Origin: Adiantum capillus-veneris | Taxonomy: Eukaryota; Streptophyta; Polypodiopsida; Polypodiales; Pteridaceae | Length of the DNA stretch: 64,000 nucleotides | Assembly (NCBI GenBank): GCA_014529385.2 | Contig: CM043944.1 | Location: forward strand, 60,523,268-60,587,267 | Reading direction: 5' to 3' | Shown here: positions 1 through 11,799 of the stretch, one piece after another | Layout of the letters: each line of letters opens with the position of its first letter | Position numbering within the stretch: position 1 is the stretch's first letter | Translations under genes and position numbers: made by a program | The notes under the pieces: generated by a model | Seen by the model: only the letters and a program-made list of their open reading frames with translations | Database searches by the model: none | What the model was told of the DNA's origin: nothing

Positions 1-1194
1 GCACATGTGCTTGTGAATGTAATCTAAGGTGGAAGCTACTAGAGGAGTCGGGAAAGCCCCAAGGTGCAGTGTAGGAAACTTTGATCATTTAATACTCAGA
101 GTTTTTGAGGAAACAAAAGCCTAAGTTGTTATCTTTACAGGCTTTCCAACCACCAACCACATGAGAATCTTTCTTCAAGGGGGGCTTGACTAAAAAGAGG
201 CAACACACACAATAGCCTACTAAGGCCATTTGGTGGATTTCAAAGGGGTGGTAAACCACAATTGCGACTCGTTGAGGATTGTGTGCACATCTATTCACAA
301 TCGGCACCTGCCTGGACCGCCAACATTTGGCCTCTCTCCGCAAGTCTCACCCTGCCCTCGAACAACCTTGACAGCCCTTGCATTTGGTTGGCCGACAAGC
401 AAGCTTCACACAACACTATATCCACCTGCTGATTCTAGTCCCGAGTCCCACATGCTACACCTCCTGCTCGCGCTTTGACTTGTAGAGACGCCTTGTGCTA
501 TTCAAGATACCAAGATGCACCTCGTGCTTGTAATCAGCTACTGCTCGGTTAATCGGCTCAGTTGTACTTACTTCCATAATCGGCTACCCTACAGCCCTAT
601 CAAGCTCCTACGGTCCTACCATCAAGCCATGTACTGCCAAACTTGACGATGATGTGCCACCTTGGTAGCCTGTCGGGCCTTGTGCAGCCCATATATCCAT
701 GATGATGCAAATGCAAGGCAATTTGCGATTCTGACTCACCTCGTCTGCAGCTCAATACACAAGTGTTACTCAAAGCAGCACGGGTCCCATCTGGCTCCAA
801 GTTGCCCACCTTTCAACACCCTACTCCTGCCATTGCGACATCATCATCGCGCTGTGCAGTGCATCACCACACACAAAATAAAGGTTTTGTTTCTTTTTTG
901 GTATTTAATCTTACTCACATACTTGCAAAATCTCGGCTTAGCAGAGATTCCCACGAGCCTTGCCCTTTAAGTCTCACATTATCCTTTGTGTTGGCCCTAC
1001 ACAAAAGTCTTAAAATTTTGTAACCCCCAAATCAAAATATCTTGAATCTTGAAGCATATTGAGAGTGTTGTGAAGAGGTGCTCCATGAAATTGGAGAAAG
1101 ACTTCACAAATAATTTGTAAAAGCCTTTGAGTTTGAGTGCTCATGAGGACTAGACACTGCTCTTATCAAAGAGTAAGACCTGGGTACGCCACAA
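1..1194. other. No gene recognised
   Basis: Only short chance reading frames occur here, with no conserved motif on either strand. The last 300 bases (T-rich, then a stretch just before a copia gag remnant) could be the LTR end and leader of that copia element, but no primer-binding site or LTR partner is visible, so this stays a guess. Confidence 0.4.
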
Positions 1195-1690
1195 TGGGCA
1201 AAAAAACATTGACAAATTTACCGGCCAAGGCTTCTACATGTGGTAGGAGAAAACCAAGGGCTACTTAATGCAAAAGCAGTTATGGTCTGTTGTTAAGCCA
1301 CTAGTTGAAGGTGACTCACATCACTTGACCACAACTTTGTGCATTATTTGGATGATTGCACCATTGCACACAAAGCATGAAATTCCTTAGAGAAGCACTT
1401 TGGTGCTATTTCCAAGCATTCTAAAATTGTATTAAAGATGCAACTTATGGATTTCTTATGGATCCGGAAGAAGATGTATCATCTCTCTCATCAATAGGCT
1501 CAAAAGTATATGCACACAGTTAACGTTTATAAAATGCCCATTAGAAAATCAAGACCAAATTGTTGTGCTTCTCAAAGCTGTGTCTGAAAGAGATTTCAGA
1601 AAGATCGTAACAATGCTTAAAGAGGAAGACCCAGTTCTTAAACTTGAAGATGTAATAAACCTCTTCAAGAGCACAAAAAGATCAAGACAA
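1195..1690 (+). pseudogene. Ty1/copia gag fragment
   Basis: Translation in shifting frames gives a copia Gag-like (UBN2-type) N-terminus: KFTGQGFYMW, then EKTKGYLMQKQLWSVV, and further on LKAVSERDFRKIVTML and LKLEDVINLF. These match the 'F.G..Y..W....LM' start and the downstream helical part of plant copia Gag, which packages element RNA. At least one stop (after FYMW) and several frameshifts break it. No zinc knuckle, protease or integrase follows. Near 1690 the sequence switches to Ty3/gypsy RNase H sequence, so only a 5' scrap remains. Family assignment rests on motif recognition alone. Confidence 0.6.
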
Positions 1691-2460
1691 AATACAGGTG
1701 ATTGCTGCACTTCTAAGGCCAACCAAAGTAAAGGAGGTACAAGCCTTCATGGACCATCGTGGATATTATAGACGTTTCATATACATGTATGATGTTATAG
1801 CTAAGCATCTTTATGCGCTTATCACTAAGTTTGAGTATACGAAAGAATGCGAGAAGGCTTTTCAAAAATTGAAGGAGGGGTTAATCTCTGCTCCAATTTT
1901 TCAAACCTCTGATTGGAACAAGATCTTCCATGTTCATGTGGATGCATCAACCCATGTCGTAGGATGTATATTAGCTCAACCTGGAGATCTAAACATGGAT
2001 TTTTCCATTTGTTACTCCAAAAGGCAACTAAACAGTGCAAAGAAGAACTATACCACTACAAAAAGAGAAGGCCTATGGATGATCGATGCCTTTAGAAAGT
2101 TTAGATACTACCTTCTTGTGAACAAGTTTGTTTTCTTTGTCGACCACCAAGCACTATTGTCCTTGGTAAACAAACCTTGTGATATGGTAAGGATTGTTTG
2201 ATGGTTTATCATATTGCTTGAGTTTGATTTCATCGTGGTCATCAAGAAAGGTACAATGCACCAAAGAGGAGACCATATTTTGAGTTTGCTCCATGGCAAA
2301 GCTTCATATTGATGATGACCTTTCAGATTCTTATCTGTTAAACAATGAAATGGTTCCAAGGTGGAGCGAAGAAGTCATTCTTCTACTCTCACCATGGGAT
2401 CATTAAAAGTAAAAAGACAATCGTCGATCATTAATTAGACAAAAAATCTCTAGGTTTTAG
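1691..2460 (+). pseudogene. Ty3/gypsy RT end and RNase H fragment
   Basis: The longest open stretch (1698-2201) contains VQAFMDHRGYYRRFI, the connection after the RT palm, then FHVHVDASTHVVGCILAQ (first RNase H strand), AKKNYTTTKREGLWMIDAFRKFR and FFVDHQALLSLVNKP. These are the usual consecutive blocks of a Ty3/gypsy RNase H, which degrades the RNA template during reverse transcription. After the stop near 2201 the reading continues out of frame with FIILLEFDFIVVIKKGT and then RWSEEVILLL. The RT catalytic block is missing upstream, where the sequence joins the copia gag scrap. The lineage seems different from gypsy A. Confidence 0.8.
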
Positions 2461-2740
2461 CTGGACAGCTTTTCAAGAAAGGTATTGACAATATCTTAAG
2501 ACTATGTATAGAGCTGAATGAGCACGAGCAATACTTGAGACTTGCCCATATACAACACACGGGGTTTCATAATGAGAAAAACACAAACATTCCAAAGACA
2601 CTAGTAGACTTGGTGTCTACTGGATAAACATGGGATAAAGCATCCATGATTACAGAAAATCATGTGAAGCCTATATGAGATGACCGCTAGTGAAACACGC
2701 CACACTCTTTAGAGCGTCCAAATAGAGTACTTACTTTATT
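2461..2740 (+). other. Degraded gypsy linker
   Basis: This lies between the RNase H and integrase pieces of the same gypsy remnant. Many stops occur and there is no recognisable domain, as expected of the variable linker between these domains. Confidence 0.4.
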
Positions 2741-3361
2741 GAGTACTTAAAAACCAAGAGCTTCCCGAAGGGCTTTAGTAACGCACGGATGAGAACTATA
2801 AATGAGGAAGCGACACACTATGTGCTAATCTCCAATCAACTGTACCAAACGGGAAAAGATGACTTATTGAGATTGTGTGCTACTAAAGGCACATATTTAT
2901 CCATCCTAGAACAAGCTCATGTAGGCCAGCCATGTGGACATTTTTCGACTGACAAAACAGTAAAGTTGATACTTCTTGAAGGAATATGGTGTCCAACCTT
3001 GTTCACAGATGCGGAGACATATGTAAAACGGTGTGATGAGTTCCAATGCACTAAGGCACCTCTTTGGAGAGATGAGATGCCATTATAATCGATAATAGGA
3101 TTTTGATCTTTTGCCAAGTGGGGCATAGATTTTGTAGGCCCCATAATACCTTCTGCATATCGGTCAATATATTATAGTAGCAACATATTATTTGACAAAA
3201 AAGGGTGGAAGCAAAAGCAACACAAAAAAATGATGCACAGACTACAACACAGTTCTTATTTGAGAACATTTTTACTAGATACGGCCTACCCATTGAGATT
3301 GTGAGTGATCGAGGAGCCCACTTTGTGAACAAGGATATGGATATTGTTTTTGCTCCAAGAT
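2741..3361 (+). pseudogene. Ty3/gypsy integrase fragment
   Basis: The open part (2789-3088) includes the HHCC zinc-binding module: HVGQPCGH, then WCPTLFTDAETYVKRCDEFQ. After a stop the integrase core continues in other frames with WGIDFVGPI, YYLTK and FLFENIFTRYGLPIEIVSDR, the last holding the second catalytic Asp. The catalytic Glu region is lost because near 3362 the sequence changes abruptly to the protease region of gypsy A. Integrase inserts the cDNA into the genome, and this copy cannot function. It probably belongs with the RNase H piece just upstream. Confidence 0.8.
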
Positions 3362-6300
3362 AAATGCCCGCAATGAGGCTTCTAGAGCTTCCACTACCAA
3401 AGATCCAAAAGAGGATGCTCATTGCAAAGGATCACCTCTCTCCTATGCTTGGGGAAAGGTAAGGGATCATGATGCCTCCATCTTGTTTTACCCAGCTCTA
3501 CTCACAAATTCATATCAATGGAGTTGGTCACCAAGTTGGGCATTCAAGCTTTTGAGATGGGAAATACCATAACGGCTGACACTGCTTTCAAGGGACAATA
3601 AGCCTCCGTTACTCCCTTGATTGGGAATTTGAGGCTTCATGTCCAAAGCTATGTTGACAAAGAAGAATTTTGTATATCTCCTCTCCAACATGAGGATGCT
3701 ATCCTAGGGGCACCATGGTTCAACCACATGGCTGCCAACATGAAGTTCCTTGAAAGGAGAATCTACTTCACCTACAAGGGAAAGAGCATATATCTAGATT
3801 CTAGTGAGTTCGGTCGTACTATACCACTTGTAAATCCTCCTGCTTTTCATAAATCAATGAAAAGCTTAATTTTTACGTACATGATTTTTGTTAAAGAGTC
3901 CCTAAAAGGTCCTAATGTTTCATCAAATGTAAATGGTAGGAATCAAGAAGAGTTAGAATTGTCTAATTTTCTAAAAGGATTCCAAGATGTGCTCATCGAT
4001 GATATCCCTATGGACTTACCTCCAAAACGAGGGGATGATGACCATCAAATTGAGCTCCTACCAGGAAGCTCACCGCCTAACAAGCCTCCTTATCGAGTTT
4101 TTCAAGCTCAACAAGATGAGATCATGAGGCAAGTACAAGAATTGGTAGACAAAGGGATGGTGAGGCATAGCTCTTCTCCCTTTTGTTCTCTAGTCCTTTT
4201 AGTGCAAAAGAAAGATGATACATATTGTATGTGTGTGAACTATCAAGCACTAAACCATATCACTATCAAAAACAGATTTCTCGTGCCTCGGGTAGAAGAT
4301 CTATTTGATAAGCTACAAGGATCTACCTACTTCAGTAGGATTGACCTTAAAAGTGGCTATCATCAAATAAGGATAGTGGATGAAGATATCCTAAAAACCG
4401 CGTTTCGTACAATTTTTGGTCTTTATGGATATCTATTCATGCCTTTTTGCTTGACTAATGCACCAGCCACGTTCAATCGTTTAATGGAAAAAACTCTTTA
4501 GACCCTACCGCAAATTCACTGGAGTGTTCTTTGATGATATCATCATCTAATCCAAGTCCTTGGAGGAACACAAGAAACATATTCAAGTGTTTTTTCAAGC
4601 ACTAAGGGAGGGGGGGGGGGGGGGGGGGCAAGCTTTTTCTCAATCAAAAGAAAAGAAAAATTTTCCTTCAAGAGATTCAATACTTAAGTCATATTATCTC
4701 TCAAGATGGTATCCGTATGGATCCATTTCAGTTAGAGCTAATAAAAGCATGGCCTAATCCAAGGAATCTACATGAGCTAAGAAGATTTATTGGTATGTGT
4801 GCATACTATAGACGCTTCATAGCAATATTCTCTCAAATAGCAGGACCATTACATGACTTAACAAAGAAGAGCTTTAAGTACTCGTGGACTGCTAAGGAGA
4901 AAAATTGTTTTGACAAGCTAGAAAAGAAGCTTACCTCCCAACCACTCCTTATGCTTCTGGATCTCTCAAAGCCATTTGAGGTCCAACGCGATGCTTGTGG
5001 TGATTGCCTTGGAGCAGTCTTACTTCAAGAAGGACATGCCATAGCATATGAGAGCCGAAGGCTCAATACATATGAACCGGTCTTAGGCATTTATGAGAAA
5101 GAGATTTTAAATGTTCTACATGCCCTAGACACATGGAAGCACTATCTATTGGGGACTCCATTTATTCTACAAACTGACCACCAAAGTCTCAAGTACTTTA
5201 TGACGCAAACCAAGCTTTCCGACAAACAAATGAGGTGGGAAAATTTTCTTTCGCAATTTTATTTTCATATTGCTCACATTACTAGTAAGCACAATCAAGC
5301 GGCCGATGCACTTTCACGATGACCAAAAGTTAATGCAGTGTCTATAGCTACTCATAATGATCTATCTTTTATGATAGATGAGTGTGCTACTGACCCTGAC
5401 TTTAAAGACATAATGTCAGGCCTTGCTTTAGGGAAGAAAGAGGAACGATTCACCTTGTAGGATGATCATATTCTCCATGGCAATAGGCTATGTATTATCC
5501 ACTCCCTTCGTGATAAAGTTATGTATGAATCTCATGCTCCTCCCTATGCGGGGCATAGAGGCATTCAACCTACTCTTCAAGGAGTAGAGATGTACTTCTA
5601 TTGGCCTACCATGAAAGTGGACATACAAGAGTATGTTTCAGAATGTGTGGTATGCCAAAAAACTAAGTATGATAGAGGGAAGAAACCTGGATTACTCTAG
5701 ACATTGCCAATCCCTAATTCACCATGGGAGAGTATATCCACGGATTTTATCTTTGGATTATCCAAGTCTGGGAATATGGACATTAGTCGACACGTTTAGC
5801 AAGCAATCACACTTATTCCTGTCAAAAAGACTATTAAGGCACACCAAATGGCAACTCTCTTTATATCTTAGATTTTCAAACACCATGGATTTCCAACATC
5901 CATCGTGTCATATAGAGATCCTAGAATGACCAGTAATTTTTGGAAAGGTCTCTTTGAAAATCTAGGTACAAGATTGAAGTTCTCTTCGGCCTATCACCCA
6001 CAAACGGATGGCCAAAGTGAGATAGACAATCTTACGATGCTCGATCTACTAAAGACTTATGTTACAGAAGTAGATCAATGCTCACAATGGGAAAAGTACT
6101 TATCTCTTGTAGAGTATGCGTACAATAACACTGTCCAAACTTCTACGGGAAAAGCACATTTTGAAATCATAGAGGGAACACCTAAAATTCCCTTGCTACT
6201 TAAAGTACATGGGAAGATCCTTGCTGCCGATGAGTATAGTCCTGACCTACAAGAATCTTTTCAAAAGATTATGGAGGCTATATCCATCTCTCAACAAAGA

Positions 6301-6807
6301 CAAAAATCTGCTGGTGACAAGTAGAGAAGGGCCTTAACGTAAAAAAAAGTGATTGGGTTTTTCTTATGTTTCCCAAGGCTCGATTGAGGAAAATGACGGG
6401 CAAAAATCCTACGGGCCATCAAAAGTATTATGCTAAACTAGCAAAAAGATACTATGGTCCTTTTCAAATTTTGAAGCCAATCAATGAGATGGCTTATCAA
6501 CTCAAGTTGCCCAACCATTGGCTCATACACAATGCTTTTCATGTGAGCCTACTTAAGCCCTACAAAGGAGAGCCACCAAGTGAACCAATTATTGAAGACC
6601 CTCCCAAAATGGAAGACCAAGGAGAGGTGCTACAACCCAAAGCTATCCTTCCGCACGAAGACAAGGTACTACGACATGGTAAGATTATCTAATGGTATCT
6701 TATTAAGTTCAAAAATTATCCTTTTGAAGATACTAGATGGATGCAAGGAATACAACTTAAGGATAGTATGAACCTTGTCAATGCTTACAATGCTACATTA
6801 GAGTAAG
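3362..6807 (+). pseudogene. Gypsy A pol: protease to chromodomain, broken
   Basis: The polyprotein is readable in pieces. The protease tail ends near 3850. RT has VQKKDDTYCMCVNYQALN, DLKSGYHQIR and the catalytic FFDDII near 4530. RNase H (4717-5322) has RRFIGMCAYYRRF, QRDACGDCLGAVL and LQTDHQSLKYF. Integrase has HHCC (YAGHRGI, then CVVCQK) and core pieces up to SAYHPQTDGQSEI (5985-6030). The C-terminus has LRKMTGKNPTGHQKYYAKLA, HNAFHVSLLKPY and a chromodomain-like YLIKFKNYPFEDTRW. Stops and frameshifts occur near 4500, 4610 (a run of 19 G), 5322, 5458, 5698, 5928 and 6324. The first integrase Asp stretch is kept (TDFIFG), while the second appears as SYRDP instead of SDRDP. Confidence 0.85.
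4610..4628 (+). repeat. Poly-G run, 19 bases
   Basis: An uninterrupted run of 19 G lies inside the RT-RNase H connection of truncated gypsy A and destroys the frame. A run this long is prone to sequencing or assembly length error. Confidence 0.9.
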
Positions 6808-7081
6808 AAAATGTAAAAATTTATTTTAATTGACCATTTTTTTTTGTCTTATAAGACTAATTCTCTTTTTATTGTGCACATATTTAAGTAGTATGCAAAC
6901 TTAAAATCATGTTTGTGATGACGACGTGTTCCAAACACCAAATAAATTAGTCATCCATCTTGGAATGATGTCGTAGGGAAAAAAGGTATCCTCTACCCGC
7001 TAAAAAACATTGACTAATAACTAAGGCTTAATCTCTTCTACCTCATAGTCGAGGATAAATATGATTTTAAGAGAGAGTTAA
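6808..7081 (+). other. Gypsy A 3' untranslated region and purine tract
   Basis: This non-coding stretch after the chromodomain ends in AAGAGAGAGTTAA just before the LTR start at 7082. The full-length copy has AAGAGAGAGGTAA at the same place, so this is the polypurine tract that primes plus-strand DNA synthesis. Confidence 0.7.
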
Positions 7082-7848
7082 TGTCATAAAATCTAATATC
7101 TAACCAACCCAAATGATTTTGTCATATAAAATTGATCACTTAATGTGGGAGAATAAACGGGAACAAGGGTTAAAATATAAACATGTGCTTATAGATCTAT
7201 CTCAACACGGGGCCAATGATGGTAAAGGGGTCCAAATGAGAGATGGTTTGTCAAAGAGCAAGGCTAGCCAATGGATCTTAAAGACCTTAGGGTTAGCTTC
7301 ATTGAAGACCTCCAAAGGTTAGCATTAAAAGTGCTTCGACCTTAGGTAAGCTAGGACTGTGCTTGAGATGGGAACCCGGCCTAAGCTTGAGGTGCTTGTC
7401 GTGCTTCTTGACTAAGGTGCTTGAGGGGGTAAGGTGATCCAAAAAGTCAACATGATCCCTACTCAAGGGGGGACAAGCCCTCATTCTAAGGGCTAGAGAG
7501 AGAACACACACACCCTCACACAAGGCCAGCTTGGTACTAAGAAGGCAAATAGGACACTTGTCAAGCTTCTCTTCATGTTGCCGTCATGGTGTGCCTAAAG
7601 CCTATAGGCTAGCCTCCCAAGGGGTCCAATGATAATTTAGTTGATATAGTTAATTGTCTATGAATTTATCAAGTCCTCTCCCTCAAAGGGGAAAGGGGGA
7701 CACTTGTCTTAGGGCTACCCTTGTTGCTTGATATGCACTAGGCCTGTGATTGGCCAAGCTTGAGTAGGTCCAATCAAATTCCAGAGGGTGCTAGAAGAGG
7801 GGGTCAACCAAAGCAAGAAGGGGGCTATCTTGGGGGGATATATTCTCT

Positions 7849-7894
<46 letters not shown>

Positions 7895-8470
7895 CATTGT
7901 GTGTAGTACAAAATGCAAGAGCTTCATCTCCTTCTCCAACCTAGTAGAGAAGTTGAGAGCCTACACCAACACTCTTGGCTATGGAATCCAAATCCAACCA
8001 AGAGCCATGCTTCAATGCTTAAGCTTGTGATCTTCTCCATATTCATTACTATGCTATTATGTATGCTAGCAAGAAGAGTGATGATAAGTGACAAACTATT
8101 TATTTCTCCTATAAATGTTTCTTCTTCCTCTTCCCTACCCTCATTCCCCGCTAGCTCTCTCCACCTTTCAAGGTGTTTGAGGCCTTAGGACCAAGGCTGG
8201 GGATAGTTAATGCTTTTTACAAAGTCTATGTTATGCTTGTGATGCATGAAGCTTTCCATATTCATTGCATCACCTAGGTCACAAGGAACACAAAGATTAT
8301 GTTGTACCAAGTCTCTCTTGATGGGAGAATCTATAATACAAAAGCATATTGGAGGGGGGACCAGATCCAGATAGATCTGGTCCTCAATTGTTGTCAAGTT
8401 CTCTAAACTCTCTCTCTTGCAAAAGTATTGTTCATGCCAAGTTAATTAAGTACTATGATTATGTTGCTAC
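7082..8470 (+). repeat. Gypsy A 3' LTR, truncated
   Basis: It starts with TGTCATAAAATC and carries AATTGATCACTTAATGTGGG, matching the reverse complement of the LTRs at 51,694 and 58,301 (TGTCATAATAATC, then TGATCATTTAATGTGGGG). Further matches include CTCTTGATGGGAGAA near 8310 and GTTGTCAA near 8390. The terminal part present in the partners is absent here. Divergence from those LTRs is clearly higher than theirs from each other. A CA microsatellite sits inside it. Confidence 0.75.
7851..7892. repeat. (CA)n microsatellite
   Basis: About 21 CA units lie within the truncated gypsy A LTR. The two LTRs of the full-length copy also carry short GT/CA tracts. Confidence 0.95.
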
Positions 8471-9448
8471 CATCAATAAAGTTCACCCTCTATGTTCTCA
8501 AAGTAGTCTCACAAAAATTCTCTCTTCAGTTCTCCTAATTCCGCTATTCTCAAAGTTCATAGGCCGTTTCCATGACGATTTCAATGAGTTTGAAAGAATT
8601 TTTAACCTAGGTTTCACAAACTTTGAAACTTTGAATGTTTCTCCTTTGGCACCTTGGTTTCTCACACATCTGCTCTGAAGTTCAAAATCAACATTTATGT
8701 ACTATTTTGACATCCTTTGCCCCCCTCTATTTCCCATGTATATGGTTTCTGATTGTCAATTTTTGAGGTCTGTTAGAATTTTCCTTGGAGGTACATGGAT
8801 TGCGATCCATGTTCTGAGGTCAAATGCTCCCGATCAGGTGATGTAAGCCTTCTCCTTTGATGAGATGTTGGTGATATCATAAGGTGCCATCCCCCACTCC
8901 TTTTGGACTTTTCTACGGGGCATTCTGTGACCAATTTCAAGCTTCTTTTAGAGTTTTGAGATGATCAAATGGTTGTCAAGAAAAGGAAAAAAAGAAAAAT
9001 TTGACAAGAAATGAGCATAACTTGACTACTCCAAATTTGACCAAAATTCACCAGTGCATCTAGGACAACTATAGTCACTAGGGCAATAGATCATAGATGA
9101 AATCTGGCTCTGAGATACATGGATCACAATCCATGTTGGAGTACATTTTAATGATTTGATGATACCACATGGTAGGGCACATCATGGTGATGCTTTGGTC
9201 CAAAAACTTTTGGGTTTGGATCATTGGTTAAGATTTTAGGTGATTTGGTGATCCATTTTGTGCCCAATTTGCATGGCATGCTCTTCTTTGCTACCTCTAA
9301 CCATAGGTTGAGTTTTGTCCTAAATTTGTCATTAGGGTACATAGATGTGATCCATGTTGGAGCATGGGTTGTAGATCCAAGTAGCATAGTGTGTTCTTGG
9401 GTTTATGGGGAGTCTATTGCCCATTTTCTTTTTTTATAAAGGGTTTTG

Positions 9449-9474
9449 GGAACATGGATCATGATCCATGTTCC
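9449..9474. repeat. Perfect 26-bp palindrome
   Basis: The half-site GGAACATGGATCA is followed directly by its exact complement TGATCCATGTTCC. Three imperfect relatives lie within the preceding 660 bases. Confidence 0.9.
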
Positions 9475-9755
9475 AAATCCTTAAATTGCAATTGTGATTA
9501 GCTGGGCTGATTCTTCAAAGTATTAGGAGCTTACTGATGAAAAAGTTTTTGATTTTGACATATGTAGCTACCCACACTTGCCTCAAACAGTTTGCAAATT
9601 TTTCACCGCTGATCTAATTTGTGATGTTGATCTGATGTTTTTGGTGTAGTGTAGCATATACACAAATGTTCTCACTGGGCTACTGATCATACCTGACAAA
9701 TTTGGTGCAGTAAGAGCCGCAGCAGGCAAAAATGCGATAGAGAACTCTAGGTTTC

Positions 9756-9759
<4 letters not shown>

Positions 9760-9792
<33 letters not shown>
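9760..9792. repeat. (CT)n microsatellite
   Basis: A simple CT tract of about 16 units in non-coding sequence. Confidence 0.95.
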
Positions 9793-9795
<3 letters not shown>

Positions 9796-9990
9796 GAATG
9801 CAAATGAGCTTGATTTTGCCCCATTTTGACTATATGTCCCCGACCTACCCGGAATGCCCAATGCATACTTACCTTGATTGCTCATATCTTTCTGTCATAC
9901 CACCCGCGGTTCAAAAAGTTCATCATTTGGACATTCCGTCACCAAATGGCTTCTATTCTTCAGTTTTGATCCTTCATAGGTCGGCCCAAA

Positions 9991-10230
9991 ATCCGATCGG
10001 AGACAAACCTTTCCATATTTTCCATGTCTAAAGCCCTTGCTTTATAGATTTGGAGTTTGCTTTTAGAACTCGATTTCGACTGTCCTGGTTCAACTTATTA
10101 AACTTATTAAATCCGATCGGAGACAAACCTTTCCATATTTTCCATGTCTAAAGCCCTTGCTTTATAGATTTGGAGTTTGCTTTTAGAACTCGATTTCGAC
10201 TGTCCTGGTTCAACTTATTAAACTTTTTAA
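9991..10230. repeat. 120-bp tandem duplication
   Basis: The unit 9991-10110, beginning ATCCGATCGGAGACAAACC, is repeated head to tail at 10111-10230 with one visible mismatch near the end (ACTTATTAA against ACTTTTTAA). Such similarity implies a recent duplication, or an assembly duplicate. Confidence 0.95.
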
Positions 10231-11370
10231 CTTTTTAGCTTGAACTTCAAAGAAAATGACAATAATTATTATTATTTGGCCAAAAACATGCCAATATTAT
10301 TATGCTCACTCATATATACATACTCTCAGTATAGCATCTTATTTCTCATGAATTTCACAATACGGCTCAATAATATGCCTGCTAAGAAATACAAATTTTT
10401 AAAAAAGCTCATGAAAAAGGCAAACAATTAACAAGAAAACATTATATACAAAATTATGATCATCTTGCTGCTAGTCCGTGTTACTCTCCCCATCCCATTT
10501 TGAGTCATCCCAGACGAAGATGTGGCGTGGTGCATGGGCACAAACTATGTGTCTATGCAAGGCTGTGTAATGTGGCCCTATTATGTGAATTAAAGAGATG
10601 CATGGGTAAGAAAATATTGTGCTACATGTAAGTTCTAAATTTTTTGTTTATTGGTTAGTGTTGGCGAGGTTGCTTTGAAGCTACGAGGCCCGAATAAAAG
10701 GATTTGAAGAAGAGGCGCTCCTTCTTTAATGGTGGAGACCCGTAAACATGACATGATATCCTCTTTGGTTGGTGTGGCTTTTTTTGGGATCCATTTTATT
10801 TGCTTTGATGAGAAGTGTAATAATGTTATTAATTTTGCTGTAGACATTGTTTTGGTTTCCATTTCCAAGTGGTTGTTGCGGGGTGCTTGTGACTGGGTCG
10901 GATTGGCTTTGATATCCAATGAGATGTGCCATATTGGGCATGAGAAGCTTTGTGTTCTTTAGGATAATCAGGAGTGGTGGCTGAAGAAGTAAGTTTGATT
11001 AGTGGGGGTTGAATGTGAGTATAACTACTTTTGGGAATCCAAATTTTCTTTGGGATTTGATTGCATCATGGACTTCTTGACCCAAACCTTTCTAATTGCC
11101 TTGGTTGAACGCGATGGTGTAGGTTTAGGTTTTTCCAAAAGAGACTAAATCTCCTAGAAGTGATCTGTTTGCACTAATGCAGTGGTTTGGAGCCCGAAAA
11201 ATGACCTTCGAAAATCAATTTCTACAAACCTACTGTGGTTTGGGTTGATTTGTAAGAACTAGAAATCTTCTATAAGCTCTCTGTATGAGTGCTCACATAT
11301 CGAAGATCTCCAACAACTGCTACGACCACAGTGCTACAGATCCACCCTTGCGCTGCCTCCCCGACCAAGA
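10231..11370. other. No gene recognised
   Basis: Short frames occur on both strands at 10,635-10,962 without a recognisable domain. Because a minus-strand LTR begins at 11,383, this could be the interior of that element, but no gag or pol motif is visible. Confidence 0.4.
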
Positions 11371-11382
11371 TTTGATACCAAT
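11371..11382 (-). promoter_or_regulatory. Primer-binding site, tRNA-Met type
   Basis: On the minus strand the sequence directly inside the LTR reads ATTGGTATCAAA. This is close to the TTGGTATCAGAG that pairs with the 3' end of initiator tRNA-Met and primes minus-strand synthesis in many plant LTR elements. Its position marks 11,383-11,702 as the 5' LTR of a minus-strand element. Confidence 0.6.
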
Positions 11383-11702
<320 letters not shown>

Positions 11703-11799
11703 CCTTTTTCCCTTCCTAAAATGATGCGATCTAATATTATAGTTTATCAATAAATGGCAAAATACCTTACAATAAGTACATTTAGAGCACTCATCAGAC

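Larger units (their letters stand above)
3362..8470 (+). mobile_element. Gypsy A chromovirus, truncated copy
   Basis: This is collinear with the complete-LTR element at 51,694-59,886 but in the opposite orientation: protease, RT, RNase H, integrase, chromodomain, purine tract and 3' LTR. The 5' LTR, gag and start of the protease are missing at the left breakpoint. The 3' LTR stops resembling its partner near 8470, so its last part is also lost. This copy keeps the RT catalytic block and the N-terminal RNase H segment that the 51.7-kb copy lacks, so the two copies complement each other as a record of the family. Confidence 0.85.
8471..9990. other. Non-coding stretch with palindromic motif series
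   Basis: No protein motif is recognised. Four copies of an ACATGGAT...ATCCATGT inverted motif occur at 8792-8813, 9116-9136, 9337-9357 and 9449-9474. The last is a perfect 26-bp palindrome. A (CT)n tract lies at 9760-9792. Confidence 0.6.

Noticed and set aside
10635-10962. Possible small host gene on either strand
   Set aside because: No domain, no codon-pattern support that I can judge, and overlapping frames on both strands look equally plausible.
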